Shown one piece after another: positions 24,757 to 44,872 of a DNA stretch of 64,000 nucleotides. The notes below the pieces were generated by a model. It was not told the origin of the DNA, did not search any database, and saw nothing but the letters and a program-made list of their open reading frames with translations. The translations under genes and the position numbers were made by a program. The stretch comes from Aldrovandia affinis (taxonomy: Eukaryota > Chordata > Actinopteri > Notacanthiformes > Halosauridae), in the NCBI GenBank assembly GCA_029706075.1, contig JAINUG010000052.1, positions 2,755,498 through 2,819,497 of the forward strand. The letters run 5' to 3'. How positions within the stretch are numbered: position 1 is the first letter of the stretch; the number at the start of each line of letters is the position of its first letter.

Positions 24757-25951
24757 GATTATATTGAGGACTGAGAGTACATTTCAGTTCTGGCTTTGGT
24801 CACATAAATTTTACTTTTTCAGACTTGGGGGGGAATGTGTGGGTGGGGGGGTGGTGGTTATGGGACTGATTGTATATCTTCTAAGGATAAGGTACATTTC
24901 ATTCCCATGGTCCCATTGTTAAGCACCGTTAACATGGGATCACAAATCAGGGCCTTGGGATGTTTTACTGAGATGAATCATCAGGGAAGCCTGTAATGTT
25001 CTACATTTCAGCCTACATGTCATTTTGAGCTTCTCGAACTACTCTGCTTTACAAAGGTTTTTCTCAAAGTGCATCTGAAATAATGAATGTCCTCGACACC
25101 TTGATGTGATTTTAAAGTGTGGCTCCATGAAATATAATTGATCTAAATGCGAATGTGAACTACTGCAAACCAGTAACCCGTGGAAACTCCTCTAATACAA
25201 CAAATTATCTGGCTAACAGTGATGAGCTGTTATCTCATTCCCATTCTCACCCCCAGTACCCAGATTGCAGTTAACTGTTTTTATTCTCCAAATAATCGCT
25301 GTCCTCCCGTGGCTCTGCCTCAGCTATTATGAAACGTAAAACATTTCACATCGGTGAATATGACTACGATGTTTTTGCTTCAAAGTGGACTATAATTGTA
25401 CTATAATAGGACTTCAGTAAGGATATGAAGTCCTTCAGTAAAAATACTGTAGGTTTGTTGGTCAGTAACATTTGAAAACCACTAAGAAACAGTCACTAAA
25501 ATAATTCACCTGATTTGAAAAACCAAGCCTGGTATTTCAGGAGATCTTACGCATACCCGTACACTTTATGTTAAATGGAATCAAGGACAGTTTCTGAGGT
25601 TATGTGGATTGCAGCGCTGAATGGATGCAGTGGTGCTGTGCTGCACAGAAGAACTGCAGGAGGGCTGTTTTGTGGGTCACTTCATACCGCGCAAGTAACT
25701 GTCCCAATTTCCAGCACTGCTATGTATAGAGTCCACAGCCTTAAAAAAGGCAGTGAAGACACCTTGGAAGGTCAGTGAGCTGCAACTCAAAAATGGTATG
25801 AGCTTAAATTTAGGTTAAAACACTGTCTCATTGTCATCCAACAGACAAACAGAAGTTTGACACGCGTAGCCGTGTTTATATGTGTGTCCGTGCATGTGAA
25901 AGTGTGTTACCCGACGATGTGTCTGTATGTGTGGTCTCTCCTGTGTTGCAG

Positions 25952-27188
25952 GGACGCTCAGAGATGGCAGCCCCCTCCGGGGTCGAAGGCGGCCATGTTG
26001 GTTAAAGTAAACAGCATTGGCAGGAACCAGAGCACAGCCCCCCCTGTTAAAGCCCCACAGCTCCTCTCACCCAACCCCATCAGCGGCAGGCCCTCGGGAA
26101 GCCACCGTACCACCGCCCAGTCTGCAATGGCTGCGTCCGCTGACTGCAAGCAGGCGTTCCACCTGAAGAAGACGGAGGATGGCCACTTCTGCCCGGTGGC
26201 CCCTGGCGACCCCACCGGCTCTGTGCCCGGCCCAGCCTGCCGGCCCCCGCACAGGGCTCAGACAGGGACCCTTTGCCCCACGTCACCCCAGCCAGGCTCC
26301 ACGGCGCCCGTCTACGACGACCCCCCGATGGACATGCCCGTTTATGATGAGCCCCCGGCGGCCATGGAGATGGAGGGCGTGCACCAGCAGGACCACTCGG
26401 GCCCGCAGAACCCCACGCGGCAGGGGCAGCAGGCTAGGTTGCTCCCGCCCCCCATCTCTCACTCTGGGTCCTGGCACCGGGGAAGCCCCACCGACACGGA
26501 CTACAGCCCCGCCGGGCGAGAGTGCATCAGGCACATGGTTAACGTGGACCCTGCCATCCCGCTTCCCCCAACCCAGGCACCCCAATGCCCGCAGAGGGAG
26601 GGCAGGGTGGAGAGGAGGCAGCCCTGGAGGACCCTGGAGGCCAGCCTCCTGAGGGGCATGGAGGCGCGGCAGGCAGCTCAGGGAAACCCGGCCTCGCCCA
26701 AGTGCCCCTCGGCCATGCCCCTCCACTGCCAGGATTCGGGCTACTCCACCGGGCCCTCGCCCAGCCTGCGCCACAGGAGCCGCCGCAAGCCCCCAGCAGG
26801 GCAGGCCCGGCCCGGGTCCGTGGGCGGGAGCGCCGAGCTGGACGCCCTGAACGAGAGGCTGATGGCAGAGGTGAGGGCGGCAGTCAGTCGCTCCAGCACC
26901 ATGCGGGACAGCAAGGCCAGCCTAGACACCCAGGTGTCGGAGAGCTCCGGCCCGAGCACACGCTCGCCGCCAGGGTCACTGAGGCGCTACGGCGGGCGCA
27001 GAAGCAGCTCGCGGGACGACGTCGCCACCAGCAGCCACTCGCTGTACCGGGTCGGTACCTATGGCGACGCACCCAAATCCCCTCCAGCCCCCGAGGGCCC
27101 GGGACGGCAGAAACGGACCTACGAGAAGGTGGACACCCTGGAGAAGATGAGCCTGTCCTCTCCCGAGAGCCCGAGATCCCTCTCTCAG
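25952..27188 (+). CDS. arhgap39: ARHGAP39-like, coding exon 3 (Pro/Ser-rich linker)
   Basis: The acceptor gtgttgcag ends at 25951 and the donor gtaggc starts at 27189. The exon encodes residues about 158-569, a disordered linker rich in Pro, Ser, Arg and Gly. Human ARHGAP39 shares short blocks here: VYDDPP and VYDEPP (from residue about 278), YSPAGRE, and GYSTGPSP before a basic RSRRKP patch. The YDxPP motifs could be SH2 or SH3 ligand sites once modified, but that is inference. GC content is far above that of the flanking introns. The exon enters with one base completing Arg and leaves in phase 0. It may be an incomplete guide to the full linker, as another exon in intron 3 cannot be excluded. 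Confidence 0.92.
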
Positions 27189-31251
<4,063 letters not shown>

Positions 31252-32252
31252 TAACAGGAGAATGACTAGAATTGCTACTGCCAATTGCTAATGGAGTGTG
31301 CAAGTATCAAATTATGCCATTAAAGGGAGTCGATAGTTATCTCTTTCATTGAAATTATGTTTCAATGTTTTTACAGGTTATGGTTCATCATTTAGCTATG
31401 AATGCACCACATCATGCCACTTATGAATACTTTCTTTACAGAATGTCACTGTATATTAATACATTCTTCTGGCCTCCAATTGATTTGGATGACATTCTAT
31501 ACAGTTTGAAAAATACCTAACTGTGAAGCCGCCATTTCTCTGAAAACAGTTTGGTTCTTATTTCCTTGATGTTTTGATTTTGTAGAGTTTGACTGTGAGG
31601 CTGCCCAGGGCAGATTGAGCCTCTTCAAGTTGTTGGTCTGATATTGTGGCTTTTGTTGTCGACCTGAATAGTTGATGGTTGGAGTCTCCACCTTTTTTTT
31701 CTTCTTGTCACGTTCCCAGATGGTTTATGTTTCACAGAAAAAAGAATGATGTTTCAGTAAAATGAAATGGAAACAACATTATCCACTGATTAAACCTATG
31801 ATTTGAGTGTCTATATCAAAAGTACAATATGGCAGACTTGGAATTCAGATGGGAATTTGGCTCACTTCAGAATGGAACCATCTCCCCAGAAAGGGTGCTG
31901 AGCACTTGAATACAACAAACTATCAACCCTGTTCATTGGGTCTAGATGGAAAGGCCTGAAGGGTTTTGGAAGTAAGACGTCTCCGTTATTCCTACACAGT
32001 GTACACGATGCACCAGAGATCATTTATTATTTCAGTCGGTTTGGTTAACAGAAATATTTGTGTTTCTCTGTTCCCTTGTATTTATGTAGGGGAAATAAAA
32101 CAACCATAAGTATATTGTGGACCTTTTCCAAATCAAACAGGATGCAGAGAAAATGGGGGCTAAAATGGGGAAAAATCTGAAACAAAATCTTGCTTATATT
32201 TTAAGTAAGATTACTTACTTATATTTAACCTTAATATAATTTATTTTTACAG

Positions 32253-32347
32253 TCACACACTATATCATGGACCAACAGGACATGAAAAACAAGAAGAATT
32301 CCAAGTCCCGAAAAAGAGGAAGCAGAACTCTGAGGAGGAAGAGGAGG
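32253..32347 (+). other. Splice-flanked candidate exon (unconfirmed)
   Basis: The 95-nt segment is preceded by ttatttttacag and followed by gtgagt. Joined after exon 4 it stays open and encodes a Lys/Arg-rich stretch (KNKKNSKSRKRG and RTLRRKRR). It ends in phase 0, whereas exon 5 needs phase 1, so inclusion would shift the frame of the RhoGAP region. It matches nothing in human ARHGAP39 that I recognise. It is either a chance pair of splice-like sites or a rarely used frame-breaking exon. Confidence 0.25.
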
Positions 32348-33686
32348 GTGAGTCTCCTTCTCCTCTCGCTGTGTCACTGTCATTTGAGCTGTAACGTTCT
32401 CTCACTGTGCATTGACCTTTCTATAGCACAGAATGGACGTTTCACTCAGTGCAGTAAACAAGCTTTTCACTGGACCACAGAAACTCACGGGTACTGACTT
32501 TATTTTTTTGATTAACTGGTTTTATTTTAGCATTTTTTGACACCTGATATAGAGTTCTCTCGGACTTCACCTATTTAAACACTGCTGTGTGTTGTGATAT
32601 GCCAATATCCACTTGTAAGTTTTTATATTGAAACACTCCTATGTGAATACCCCTCTGTGAGTTCTGATATTTGAGTACCCCCTATGGGACCATTCAGCCA
32701 GCTGTTCCTACTGTGTAAGTCCCTCTGGCTAATCCACAGCCTCGCGTGTCAGTCAGCACACAGGACAAGCTGTATTCTCTGTACACTGACAACCACAGCA
32801 GAAAAATGGTATTGCGTGCTTCTCTGACCACATCAGCTCAGACCAACAACACGTGCTTGGGCACCAGTGACCACATTAAAACTACACACTGGGCTTATAG
32901 AACAGCATGTCCCTGTGTATCAGTGGCTGCAGTAGATAAAATTGACCAACGGGCTGCGAGGAGAGGACTCCGAGTTCATCGGCAACTGATCTGGGTACAG
33001 TCTGTGTGTGTGGCATGCAGGCCATGAGGGTCACTGCAGCTGTGGGTAGGAGGGAGTGAAGCGTGGTGGTGCCCATCCCGGGCCCTGTGTGCTCAGCAGG
33101 CTGGGACAGGGCGGGTTCGAGGGGACACGTGGCAGGGAGGTCGGCTATGACTGATATCCTCTTTAAATTCTGCATGACCGGTGTCCTCCGTGCCTCGCCC
33201 CCACGCCACACCACCTGCCCTCACCCCAGTGTGTTTCATTAATTTGTTTTGTTGTAATAAATGAACGATTAATATCACCCTCTCAAAAGGTGTATGGTGG
33301 CTGTCTCAATTGATTAGGCTTAATGAATGGTCCAATTGTTTTGGGCACCGAAACAATATATTAAATGAACAGCGAATTAATCTGAAACTGAAGACTAATC
33401 CATATTAAAGAAACGCATAGGGGGGACAAATTGGCGTAACGTTGAGATATAGCCTTTATTTTACAATTGCAGATGACTGCCAGGAGACTCCAGAACCGTA
33501 TTCAAACTGCAGCTCCGTCAGAGCTGATTAATAGCGTCTAGAGTGTACTTCCAGGACCAGGGCTGGGGGAATGCTGCACTGGACCATTGTGGACTTCTTC
33601 AGGGATTCTATTCTATCCATGTGTTCTGTAGAACAAACGGTTAATTTGTGATGGAGTTCATATTTTTTTGTCCAACTTGGACTTTT

Positions 33687-34082
33687 TTTAAATCAAAATT
33701 TGTTTCAGATTTTTTTCAGTTTTTCTCCCAATTTGGTAGCCAATTGCACCCTCTATTTTTTTTGCGATTAACCCTCCCTGCACAGGTCCGTCGCTCGACT
33801 ACTCGAGGCAAGCCAATTCTCCGTGGGCAGCGACCTCCGCTTTTCCTCCGAAACGGAACTCGCCCACCCACCCACGTTCTAGAGACTCCCTTTCCGTGCT
33901 TCTCGGCGGACCTCTCTCCCTCCCCTCTCCCCCTGGGGCGGACAGCCAAATGCCGCCCCCGCTCGGGCTGACGACCAGGGCCGGTCTGGTCGAGTTTCGA
34001 ACCGCGTCCCTGACAGGCAGCGCACACCACACCGGACCAGCCAAAGTGTGGTGCGTTAGACCGCTACGCTATCCGCCGCCCC
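33687..34082 (-). mobile_element. tRNA-derived SINE with 15-bp target duplication
   Basis: The element is flanked by ccaacttggactttt at 33672-33686 and 34083-34097. On the minus strand the head has an A-box-like tagcgtagcgg and a B-box-like GGTTCGAAACT. Its 3' tail (minus strand: aattggctaccaaattggga) equals that of the SINE at 28737, yet the tRNA head and body differ. Confidence 0.9.
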
Positions 34083-34905
34083 CCAACTTGGACTTTTACC
34101 CCCCTTGCTAACCTGGGCCTTTCTTATAGTCCAGTGTTGGACATTAAACCCCGCACAGTTTTCCCATCCGATGCCTTCACTCCGTGCAAAGTGCTGCTCC
34201 AGTGCCTGTTGGAGAATTAAAGAAGAAGGAGGGAAAGAACCCAAAGCCTGTGAGGCTAATCCAGCTTGTTGGACATGCATGGCTGTCACCTGTTTCCTAT
34301 AAATCCTCCGGGTTTGATCTGGGAACATTCCGACATTCCGGAAGGATTACGAAGGGCGCTTCGTAAGGGTCTTGCTGTAGAGCGTGGCCGAGCGGAAGCT
34401 CCAGCTGTCCCTACAGGCTGATCAGCTCTGGGTTGTGGGTAAAGTTTCACCTGCACTGACCCAGCTGCATTCTTATGTAGAGTTGCACCCTGTGGAACAA
34501 TGTCCGCCCTTCACACTTCATACCCGTGAATGGGCTTGAACAGGATATATGTTGCACACCCCCTCCTCCCTTCCTCTTGTGTGTAAGCTTGTGTTTCACA
34601 GTTAATATCCTGAAATGACGGTTTTGACATGTATGCATGAGTTCTTCAGTCAGACCGTAAAAACAAGGTTCTTCTCCAGCAGCTACGACAGTAATTTGGG
34701 TGTTTCAAGTGGCTCTTTTTAGAACCGTGGGTGTATTTTAACCCCTTAAGTGTCAGCGTGTCAATGGAAGGACTGAAGTCAGACGCAGCACAGTGAACCT
34801 CAGTTAACCTTAAAGACCAACAAAGCCTTTCTGATGTGACCAGGGAAATGTGTTGTGACGTGATTGCATGAATCACAGAGCATGTGTTCCCTGCTCCCTA
34901 CACAG

Positions 34906-34979
34906 GTTTGCCTGTCAGCATATATGCAAAGTACTGCTACCGCCAACTGCAGAGAGTGGCTGTCTCTGGAGGGAAAAAG
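34906..34979 (+). CDS. arhgap39: ARHGAP39-like, coding exon 5 (end of MyTH4)
   Basis: The acceptor ccctacacag ends at 34905 and the donor gtgaga starts at 34980. The 74-nt exon enters with two bases (GT) that complete the codon begun at the end of exon 4, then reads LPVSIYAKYCYRQLQRVA and ends SGGKK in phase 0. The human protein has TYAKYCYHKLQKA at this place. The block is the last helix of the MyTH4 domain before the RhoGAP domain. Confidence 0.94.
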
Positions 34980-35028
34980 GTGAGAGCATATTGTTGGCAC
35001 CAGAGAGATGTGTCTGTGTGTATGCAAT

Positions 35029-35079
<51 letters not shown>

Positions 35080-35330
35080 CGGTGTAGCGGGATCACCTCT
35101 GATTATTTCAGACAAGATGTCTTTGCATTTCATCGCATGCCCTTTGTTGTTGCAGTTTCAAAACATAATAATAATAATTCAATTTAACACGAAGAAAGCA
35201 ACTGAACGCTACGTGCATGGTCCACTGATTTCTTCCTCTGCACTGTCAGCACTGCACTTGTTCCTGTAAGCGACTGACCGAGTGTAATGAGTAGCAGCGA
35301 CAGAGCCCTCACCTCCTCCCCCCCCAACAG
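34980..35330 (+). other. Intron 5 with (GT)n tract
   Basis: A short intron (351 bp) between gtgaga and cccccaacag. A GT microsatellite lies at about 35031-35077. Nothing else is recognised. Confidence 0.85.
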
Positions 35331-35530
35331 GGTCTCTGTAAGCCCACCCTGGAGGAGGTGCATCACGGCCGAAGCGCCATCATCACACCCTCGCTGTTCG
35401 GCAGCTCCCTGGAGGACGTCATGGAACGCCAGCGTCCCCTCTTTCCCGACCGGAAGCTGCCATGGGTGCAGACACAGCTGGCGCAGTGCGTGCTGTCGCT
35501 GGCTGGGACCCACACCGAGGGCATCTTCAG
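35331..35530 (+). CDS. arhgap39: ARHGAP39-like, coding exon 6 (start of RhoGAP)
   Basis: The acceptor cccaacag ends at 35330 and the donor gtgaca starts at 35531. The exon reads GLCKPTLEEV, then PSLFGSSLEDVMERQR, LPWVQTQL and finally HTEGIFR, with the Arg codon left as AG at the exon end. These match human ARHGAP39 (PSMFGSALQEVMGMQRE, LPWVQTRL, QTEGIFR). The final Arg is the catalytic arginine finger of RhoGAP domains, which reaches into the GTPase active site and speeds GTP hydrolysis. The donor gtgaca is weaker than its neighbours. Residues are about 788-854. Confidence 0.96.
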
Positions 35531-37275
<1,745 letters not shown>

Positions 37276-37294
37276 TAAATTTCATTTAACTTAA

Positions 37295-39091
<1,797 letters not shown>

Positions 39092-39177
39092 TACATACAC
39101 ATACATACATTTTCACACATACAAACACACACACATACATACATACATATGCACACACATGCATACATACACACATT

Positions 39178-39803
39178 AATGAGGGCCTGGTAGTCTATGC
39201 GTTGCACTGTGTGTACAGTGACTATGTTAATGAGGGTCTGGTAGTCTGTGCGTTACACTGTGTGTACAGTGACTATGTTAATGAGGGCCTGGTAGTCTGT
39301 GCGTTACACTGTGTGTACAGTGACTATGTTAATGAGGGCCTGGTAGTCTGTGCGTTACACTGTGTGTACAGTGACTATATTAATGAGGGCCTGGTAGTCT
39401 GTGCGTTACACTGTGTGTACAGTGACTATGTTAATGAGGGCCTGGTAGTCTGTGCGTTACACTGTGTGTACAGTGACTATGTTAATGAGGGCCTGGTAGT
39501 CTGTGCGTTACACTGTGTGTACAGTGACTATGTCAATGAGGCTCTGGTAGTCTGTGCGTTACACTGTGTGTACAGTGACTATGTTAATGAGGGCCTGGTA
39601 GTCTGTGCGTTACACTGTGTGTACAGTGACTATGTCAATGAGGCTCTGGTAGTCTGTGCGTTACACTGTGTGTACAGTGACTATGTTAATGAGGGCCTGG
39701 TACTCTGTGCGTTACACTGTGTGTACAGTGACTATGTTAATGAGGGCCTGGTAGTCTCTGTGTTGCACTGTGTGTACAGTGACTATGTTAATGAGGGCCT
39801 GGT
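39178..39803 (+). repeat. 51-bp minisatellite, 12 full copies plus a partial
   Basis: The unit starts aatgagggcctggtagtctg and ends cagtgactatgtt. Because 51 is a multiple of three and the unit has no stop in one frame, the array translates as repeats of a 17-residue unit (NEGLVVCALHCVYSDYV). There is no start context, splice support or family likeness, so it is treated as non-coding. It starts 86 bp after the Tc1 element. Confidence 0.95.
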
Positions 39804-40302
39804 TCTGAGTGCTGATCACGAGGAGATTCTAATCAAACTGGTCTGCTTTAATGTATTGCTTTTTTATTTTCCCCAGCAAACAAAAACCTTTGTAAAGAAA
39901 GTTCTAAATCTCCCTAAGGACTGTTAAAAAGAAAAAAGACAGAGGAGTGCTGTGAAGTTGTAGACTTTGATGAATGTTTCATGTAAGGCACAATAGATCA
40001 CTGAAAACAGCCGTGGGATGGGCTACAGTTTCACCCGCCCAAGGTTGGGTTACTTTGCTCTCCTATTCCCTTGTCTCAATCTCTCCCTCTCATGCTGCCA
40101 CCTCTTTCACTAATGATTTTCCCTTTCTCTCTCCTCCCCCTCTCTCCCCTTCTTCCTCTTTTCTCTCTGTCCCTTAGCTTTTCTCCACCCTCTCTGCTTG
40201 TCCTTCTCCCTATCCCATTCCCCCTCTCCCACTCCTTTCCTTTTTTCTGTCACCTCTTTCTTGCTCTACCCACCCCCCTCTCTCTGTACACACTGACCCA
40301 TC

Positions 40303-40432
<130 letters not shown>

Positions 40433-40444
40433 ACACTGACCCAT

Positions 40445-41385
40445 CATCTCTTCAATTCAATTCAATTCAATGTGCTTTATTGGCATGACAAAAAGTACAA
40501 TTGTATTGCCAAAGCTTGGTGGAGAAAAAAAAGAAAACAATGATATGATAGCAATACTAACACTGATAACAATAATAAGAGCAGACAAATTAGTGTTAGA
40601 AATGTGTGTGCGTGTGCGTGTGTGTATGTGTGCGCTTGTATATGAGTATGTGCAGGTGCATGTCGGTGTATTCCGTCACTCACTGTCCCTCAGACTGTGG
40701 CAGGCAGTGATAAACTGTGCTGCTAGTTTAGTGCCCTCTGTTTTCCCCCCCAGTAATATTATTTGTTTTTCTTGGTTGTCTTTGAACCTCCCTCAGAGGG
40801 CAGTGCTGGCACAGCCTGCAGCCTGCAGTCTGTACTTTGTCAAGGTGGTTCTCAGTTTTTTGTCAGTCACCATGGTCAGGTAGCCTGCCACGGTGTACTG
40901 TCTTTTTGCTTTGTGCTTGTGTTTGTGTGTCCCTATAAGTGATGTAATTTTGTTTTTGATAGGTTATAATTTGGTTGACTCTAATTGATTTCATATCGAT
41001 GTGCTGGTCCTGAGGCTGTGGGTTAGTGAACTAAGCTTCAGAACCAGCGACTGGTTCTTTTCTTTGCTCAACTCTTGGCATTTCAAGGCGTTGTAATGGT
41101 ATGAGTGGGGGTTGCTGTTTTTTATATGTTTACAGAATCTTTTTTGGATGTTAATAAGTAGAGGATATTGGCCTAATTCTGTCCTGCATGCATTGTTTGT
41201 TGTTTTACTCTGTACATGGAGGATATTTTTACAGAACTCCGTAAAGTTAATCTGACTTCTACTCAAGACATTGTGTTCGTTAAGGAAGTGCAGAAGTCTT
41301 GTGTTTATAATACTACAGAGTAAAAATAGGGGTTATGAGACCTTGACTCCAGATGTCAGGAAAATAGCCTACGCTCAGAACCTAA
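40445..41385. repeat. Possible dispersed retroelement end, otherwise no feature
   Basis: The start, caattcaattcaattcaatg followed by tgctttattggcatgac, is a boundary seen at the ends of dispersed fish retroelements. No coding frame follows and I cannot name the family. The remainder shows nothing else. Confidence 0.3.
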
Positions 41386-41386
41386 T

Positions 41387-41853
41387 TGAACAATTTCAAT
41401 GGTGTGGGGAATGTTTTCTTGGCACACATTGGGCCCTTTAATACCAATTGCTGCCATCCCTTTGTGGCCACAGTCTGCCCATCTTCTAATGGCTACTTCC
41501 AGCAGGATAATGCACCATGTCACAAAGCACATGTCATCTCAATCTGGTTCCATGAACATGACAATGAGTTCAGTGTACCCCAATGGCCTCCACAGTCACC
41601 AGATCTCAGTCCAATAGAGCACCTTTGGGATATGGTGGAGATTTGCACCATATCGAGATTCGCAACATGAATGTGCTGCCGACAAATCTGCAGCAACTGT
41701 GTGATGCTATCATGGCAACATGGACCAGAATCTCTGAGGAATGTTTCCAGCACCTTGTTGAATCCATGCCACGAATAATTCAGGCTGTTCTGGGGGCAAA
41801 GGGGGTCCTACCCAGTACTAGAAAGGTGTACCTATTAAGTGGCCACTGAGTGT
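41387..41853 (+). mobile_element. 5'-truncated Tc1-like element (3' part)
   Basis: The + strand frames carry the C-terminal part of a Tc1-like transposase: the second Asp in FQQDNAPCHKAH and the last acidic motif in SPDLSPIEHLWD. An 11-bp insertion (atttgcaccat, at about 41641) then breaks the frame. The right end reads ggccactgagtgta. It is closely related to the copy at 45680-46443. It ends about 130 bp before exon 9, with a TA repeat between. Confidence 0.85.
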
Positions 41854-41936
41854 ATGTGTATATATATATATATATATATTTATATATGAGTGTGTGTGAG
41901 TTTTTCTTTGTGCTTATGTGGATTTTTGTGCCCTGA

Positions 41937-42179
<243 letters not shown>

Positions 42180-43366
42180 GGGGCAGTCCGCTCCCGGTCC
42201 TCCCCGTCACACTGGCATGTAGACCGTGTGTCTTGGAAACAGTGACTTCTTAACGGAGCTCTGCACCTACACTCTTTTACTGGTTCATCCTGGCACTGGA
42301 ACTCAGGGCGAGTCAATTATCTTTCTGGGGAAGTGTGGCTGCAAACACTGGACTTTGCTTAGTGCTGAAATTCAACACATGGCATGTGACTGTGATGCTC
42401 ACCAATGCTCAACAGTTGTTGGTGGTGGGGGTGGACACTGTTTTAACTAGCTACGGCAGAACTGGCAGCCGTGTCAAGTAAACGTTTTATTGGGAAATGG
42501 GGGGTATTTTTTATTTTATTCAACTGTTTTTGAGAAATTATAATCTTCCTGTTAATCTGACACCGTTTGTTTTAGTTGGCGGGGCTCTCCAGATCAGCCC
42601 TGCTCATAGGAAACACTGAGGCCTACTGCCAGACCATGGGTACGGTTGTGCTGTTAGTTTTTCCACGTGTGCATCACTCCTATGGAAAGGCCATGGATGG
42701 TGGATGGCCATGGGCTTTAGCCACCTGAGTATCATCCGGGGTGGTGAGGAGAAAGATGTCCGCTTTGTGCTTGGGAGACAGGCAGTATTTTATAGTACAC
42801 ACAAACAGAAGAGCAGTAGACCAGGCAGGGAGGCACTCTGTCTGCTATTCCATTCCTCTGTTGGACAGACAGGTCTTCTCAGTTAAAGCTGTGTTGCAGT
42901 GTCACAGTGTCTGCTGAATTGCAGAAGTGCTGTTTTCTGGGGATAAATTGAACCGATGTACTGTAGATGACACTGAAATGTTTTTTGGAAGCTTGTATAG
43001 TATAGTATAATAGTAATACTTTAAAAGCTTTTTCTGTGTTTCAGTGTTCTGGTTTGCAAAGCACATACAGAACAGTACAGGAGACAATTCCACCTTTTAA
43101 AGGTGCTTTATATGTCAGTGGAAAGGAATGTTAAGAGAATGTGAGAGCCCTCTTCTTCAGTCACCATGCACTCAGACAGTTACAACTACATTTCTGAACC
43201 ATGGTCATAAATTGCTTATTTTTATCATCTATGGTAGGCCTCCAAAATTATGTTTTAGACGTCATTGTGATCAAGTTGTTGTAGTTTTTTTTTTCTTGAC
43301 CGTTATACTTAAAAAGAAAAAAAGAAATTGTCCTTTTCTTGCTTCAACCGTTTTGTTAAGCAATGC

Positions 43367-43399
<33 letters not shown>

Positions 43400-44600
43400 G
43401 GGCCGAGGTTTGGGTTTGAGGGCAATAGTCTCAGAAGTTTCCTTTGTGTGGCAGAACAGTGTGTCCCCCCCCCCCCATTTCTGTTTGGTGAATGTTTAAT
43501 GTGTAAATTGTCTGCAGGAGAACACGCTTAAGTGAGAAGCAGCTGAAAGTAACATACAATCGGAAATTATGCTTGCTTCCTGGAATTCTGCTGTTCAAAT
43601 ATCAGCTCATCTTTTCTCCTGGAAGGCAAACAGAGGCGGCTTGTATTCTCTGGATTTTAATAGTATTTAATAATGTGTTGATTACTGCATTTTATAAATG
43701 ATGACAAGATAAAAATATGATTTTTTTCCTGTTTAAAAAAACCAAAAAAACAAATGGTTGTTGATGAAGCTTATTAAAAAATGTAACAATTTCTTTGTTT
43801 TAAACTGTATCTTCATACAGTTACCCTGCAGCAGGTCGTCCACCTGTAATGCCCTTTGCTTCTTGTCCCCAATATCTGCTGCTGTCTATATGGATGCTTA
43901 TGGCTTTTGCTCTTAACACCTTTGCAAACTTTGGGTATGTTTATTATGTGCTCCTGTGTGCGCACACATATGCATGTGTATGCGCGTGTGTGAGAAAAAA
44001 GATTTACAAGTGAAATTCTATCATGTGGATGCATTCATTTCTCTCTAATTTAATAGATCAATGAAAAAATAGTTTGTAAATTCAGGACTTTCACGATGAG
44101 TTTTTTTTCATTATCATCCCAATATGGCCAACTGGAATACGGTCAGGGAAGCACATCTAAATACAGCCCTGTGTAACCATGGTCATTTAATGCCAATCTA
44201 TGGTGTTTGCACCCAATGTTTCTGCTTCCAATGCATGTGCTGTAAAACTGCAGAAATCTACCATAAATTGTATCGCCAAACTTTAGTGAAAAATGAAACT
44301 AGACAGTATATTCATAGCTGAATTTATGAACCTTACTTTTATCAACCTTAATTTATTTATTTCAGGGATACAGATTCTCCTTGGAGGGAATATTGTATCT
44401 TTGCAAGCTTCTAGAGCCGCATGTCACAAATGCCACTTGCCGAAGCCATGTGATCACTGTGCAGCAGTGGAGGTTTCTATGAGACAACCGGTGAAGTAGT
44501 GTTTGACATAAAAACAAACAGACAAAAAAAGAAAACACACATCACATAAGACTTTTTTTTTTTTTTTTTTTTTATAAATACCTAAGTATCATCACAATGA
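42180..44600 (+). other. Probable 3' UTR and downstream flank
   Basis: The sequence after the stop has no intron-like signal and turns AT-rich. No clear AATAAA was found near the stop. An attaaa at about 43773 and ataaa-type sequences at 43690 and 44573 are weak candidates for polyadenylation. A GT tract lies at 43367-43397 and a T run at about 44552-44573. No protein family is recognised in the short frames. Confidence 0.4.
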
Positions 44601-44753
44601 CCATTTCCTCTGAATCAAGCCAAAAAGGTCTCTTTTTTTTAAAGGTATCATGCAAAACAGCACCACCCTCAGGTTATTAAAAGGTACTTTTCTCTGCTTC
44701 CCTCTGCTAATTCAACTCAATGTAACGCAATGTAATAATATAATATATCATAT

Positions 44754-44872
44754 ATGCCATTTAGCAGATGCTTTTATCCAAAGCGACGTACAGTAGTGAA
44801 TGCAGTGGGGATTGAACCCACAACCTAAGTGTTGCCAACGCCATGCTCTACCAACTGAGCCACACAGAACCA
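44754..44872 (-). mobile_element. tRNA-derived SINE, minus orientation
   Basis: On the minus strand it reads an A box (tggctcagttgg) and a B box (GGTTCAATCCC) in tRNA spacing, then the tail gtcgctttggataaaagcat followed by ctgctaaatggc. It looks short, relatively intact and young. The tRNA-like region is followed directly by the tail. Confidence 0.85.

Noticed and set aside
26283..26774. Long minus-strand and alternate-frame open frames across exon 3
   Set aside because: Shadows of the GC-rich coding exon; the real frame is fixed by splice phase and likeness to human ARHGAP39.
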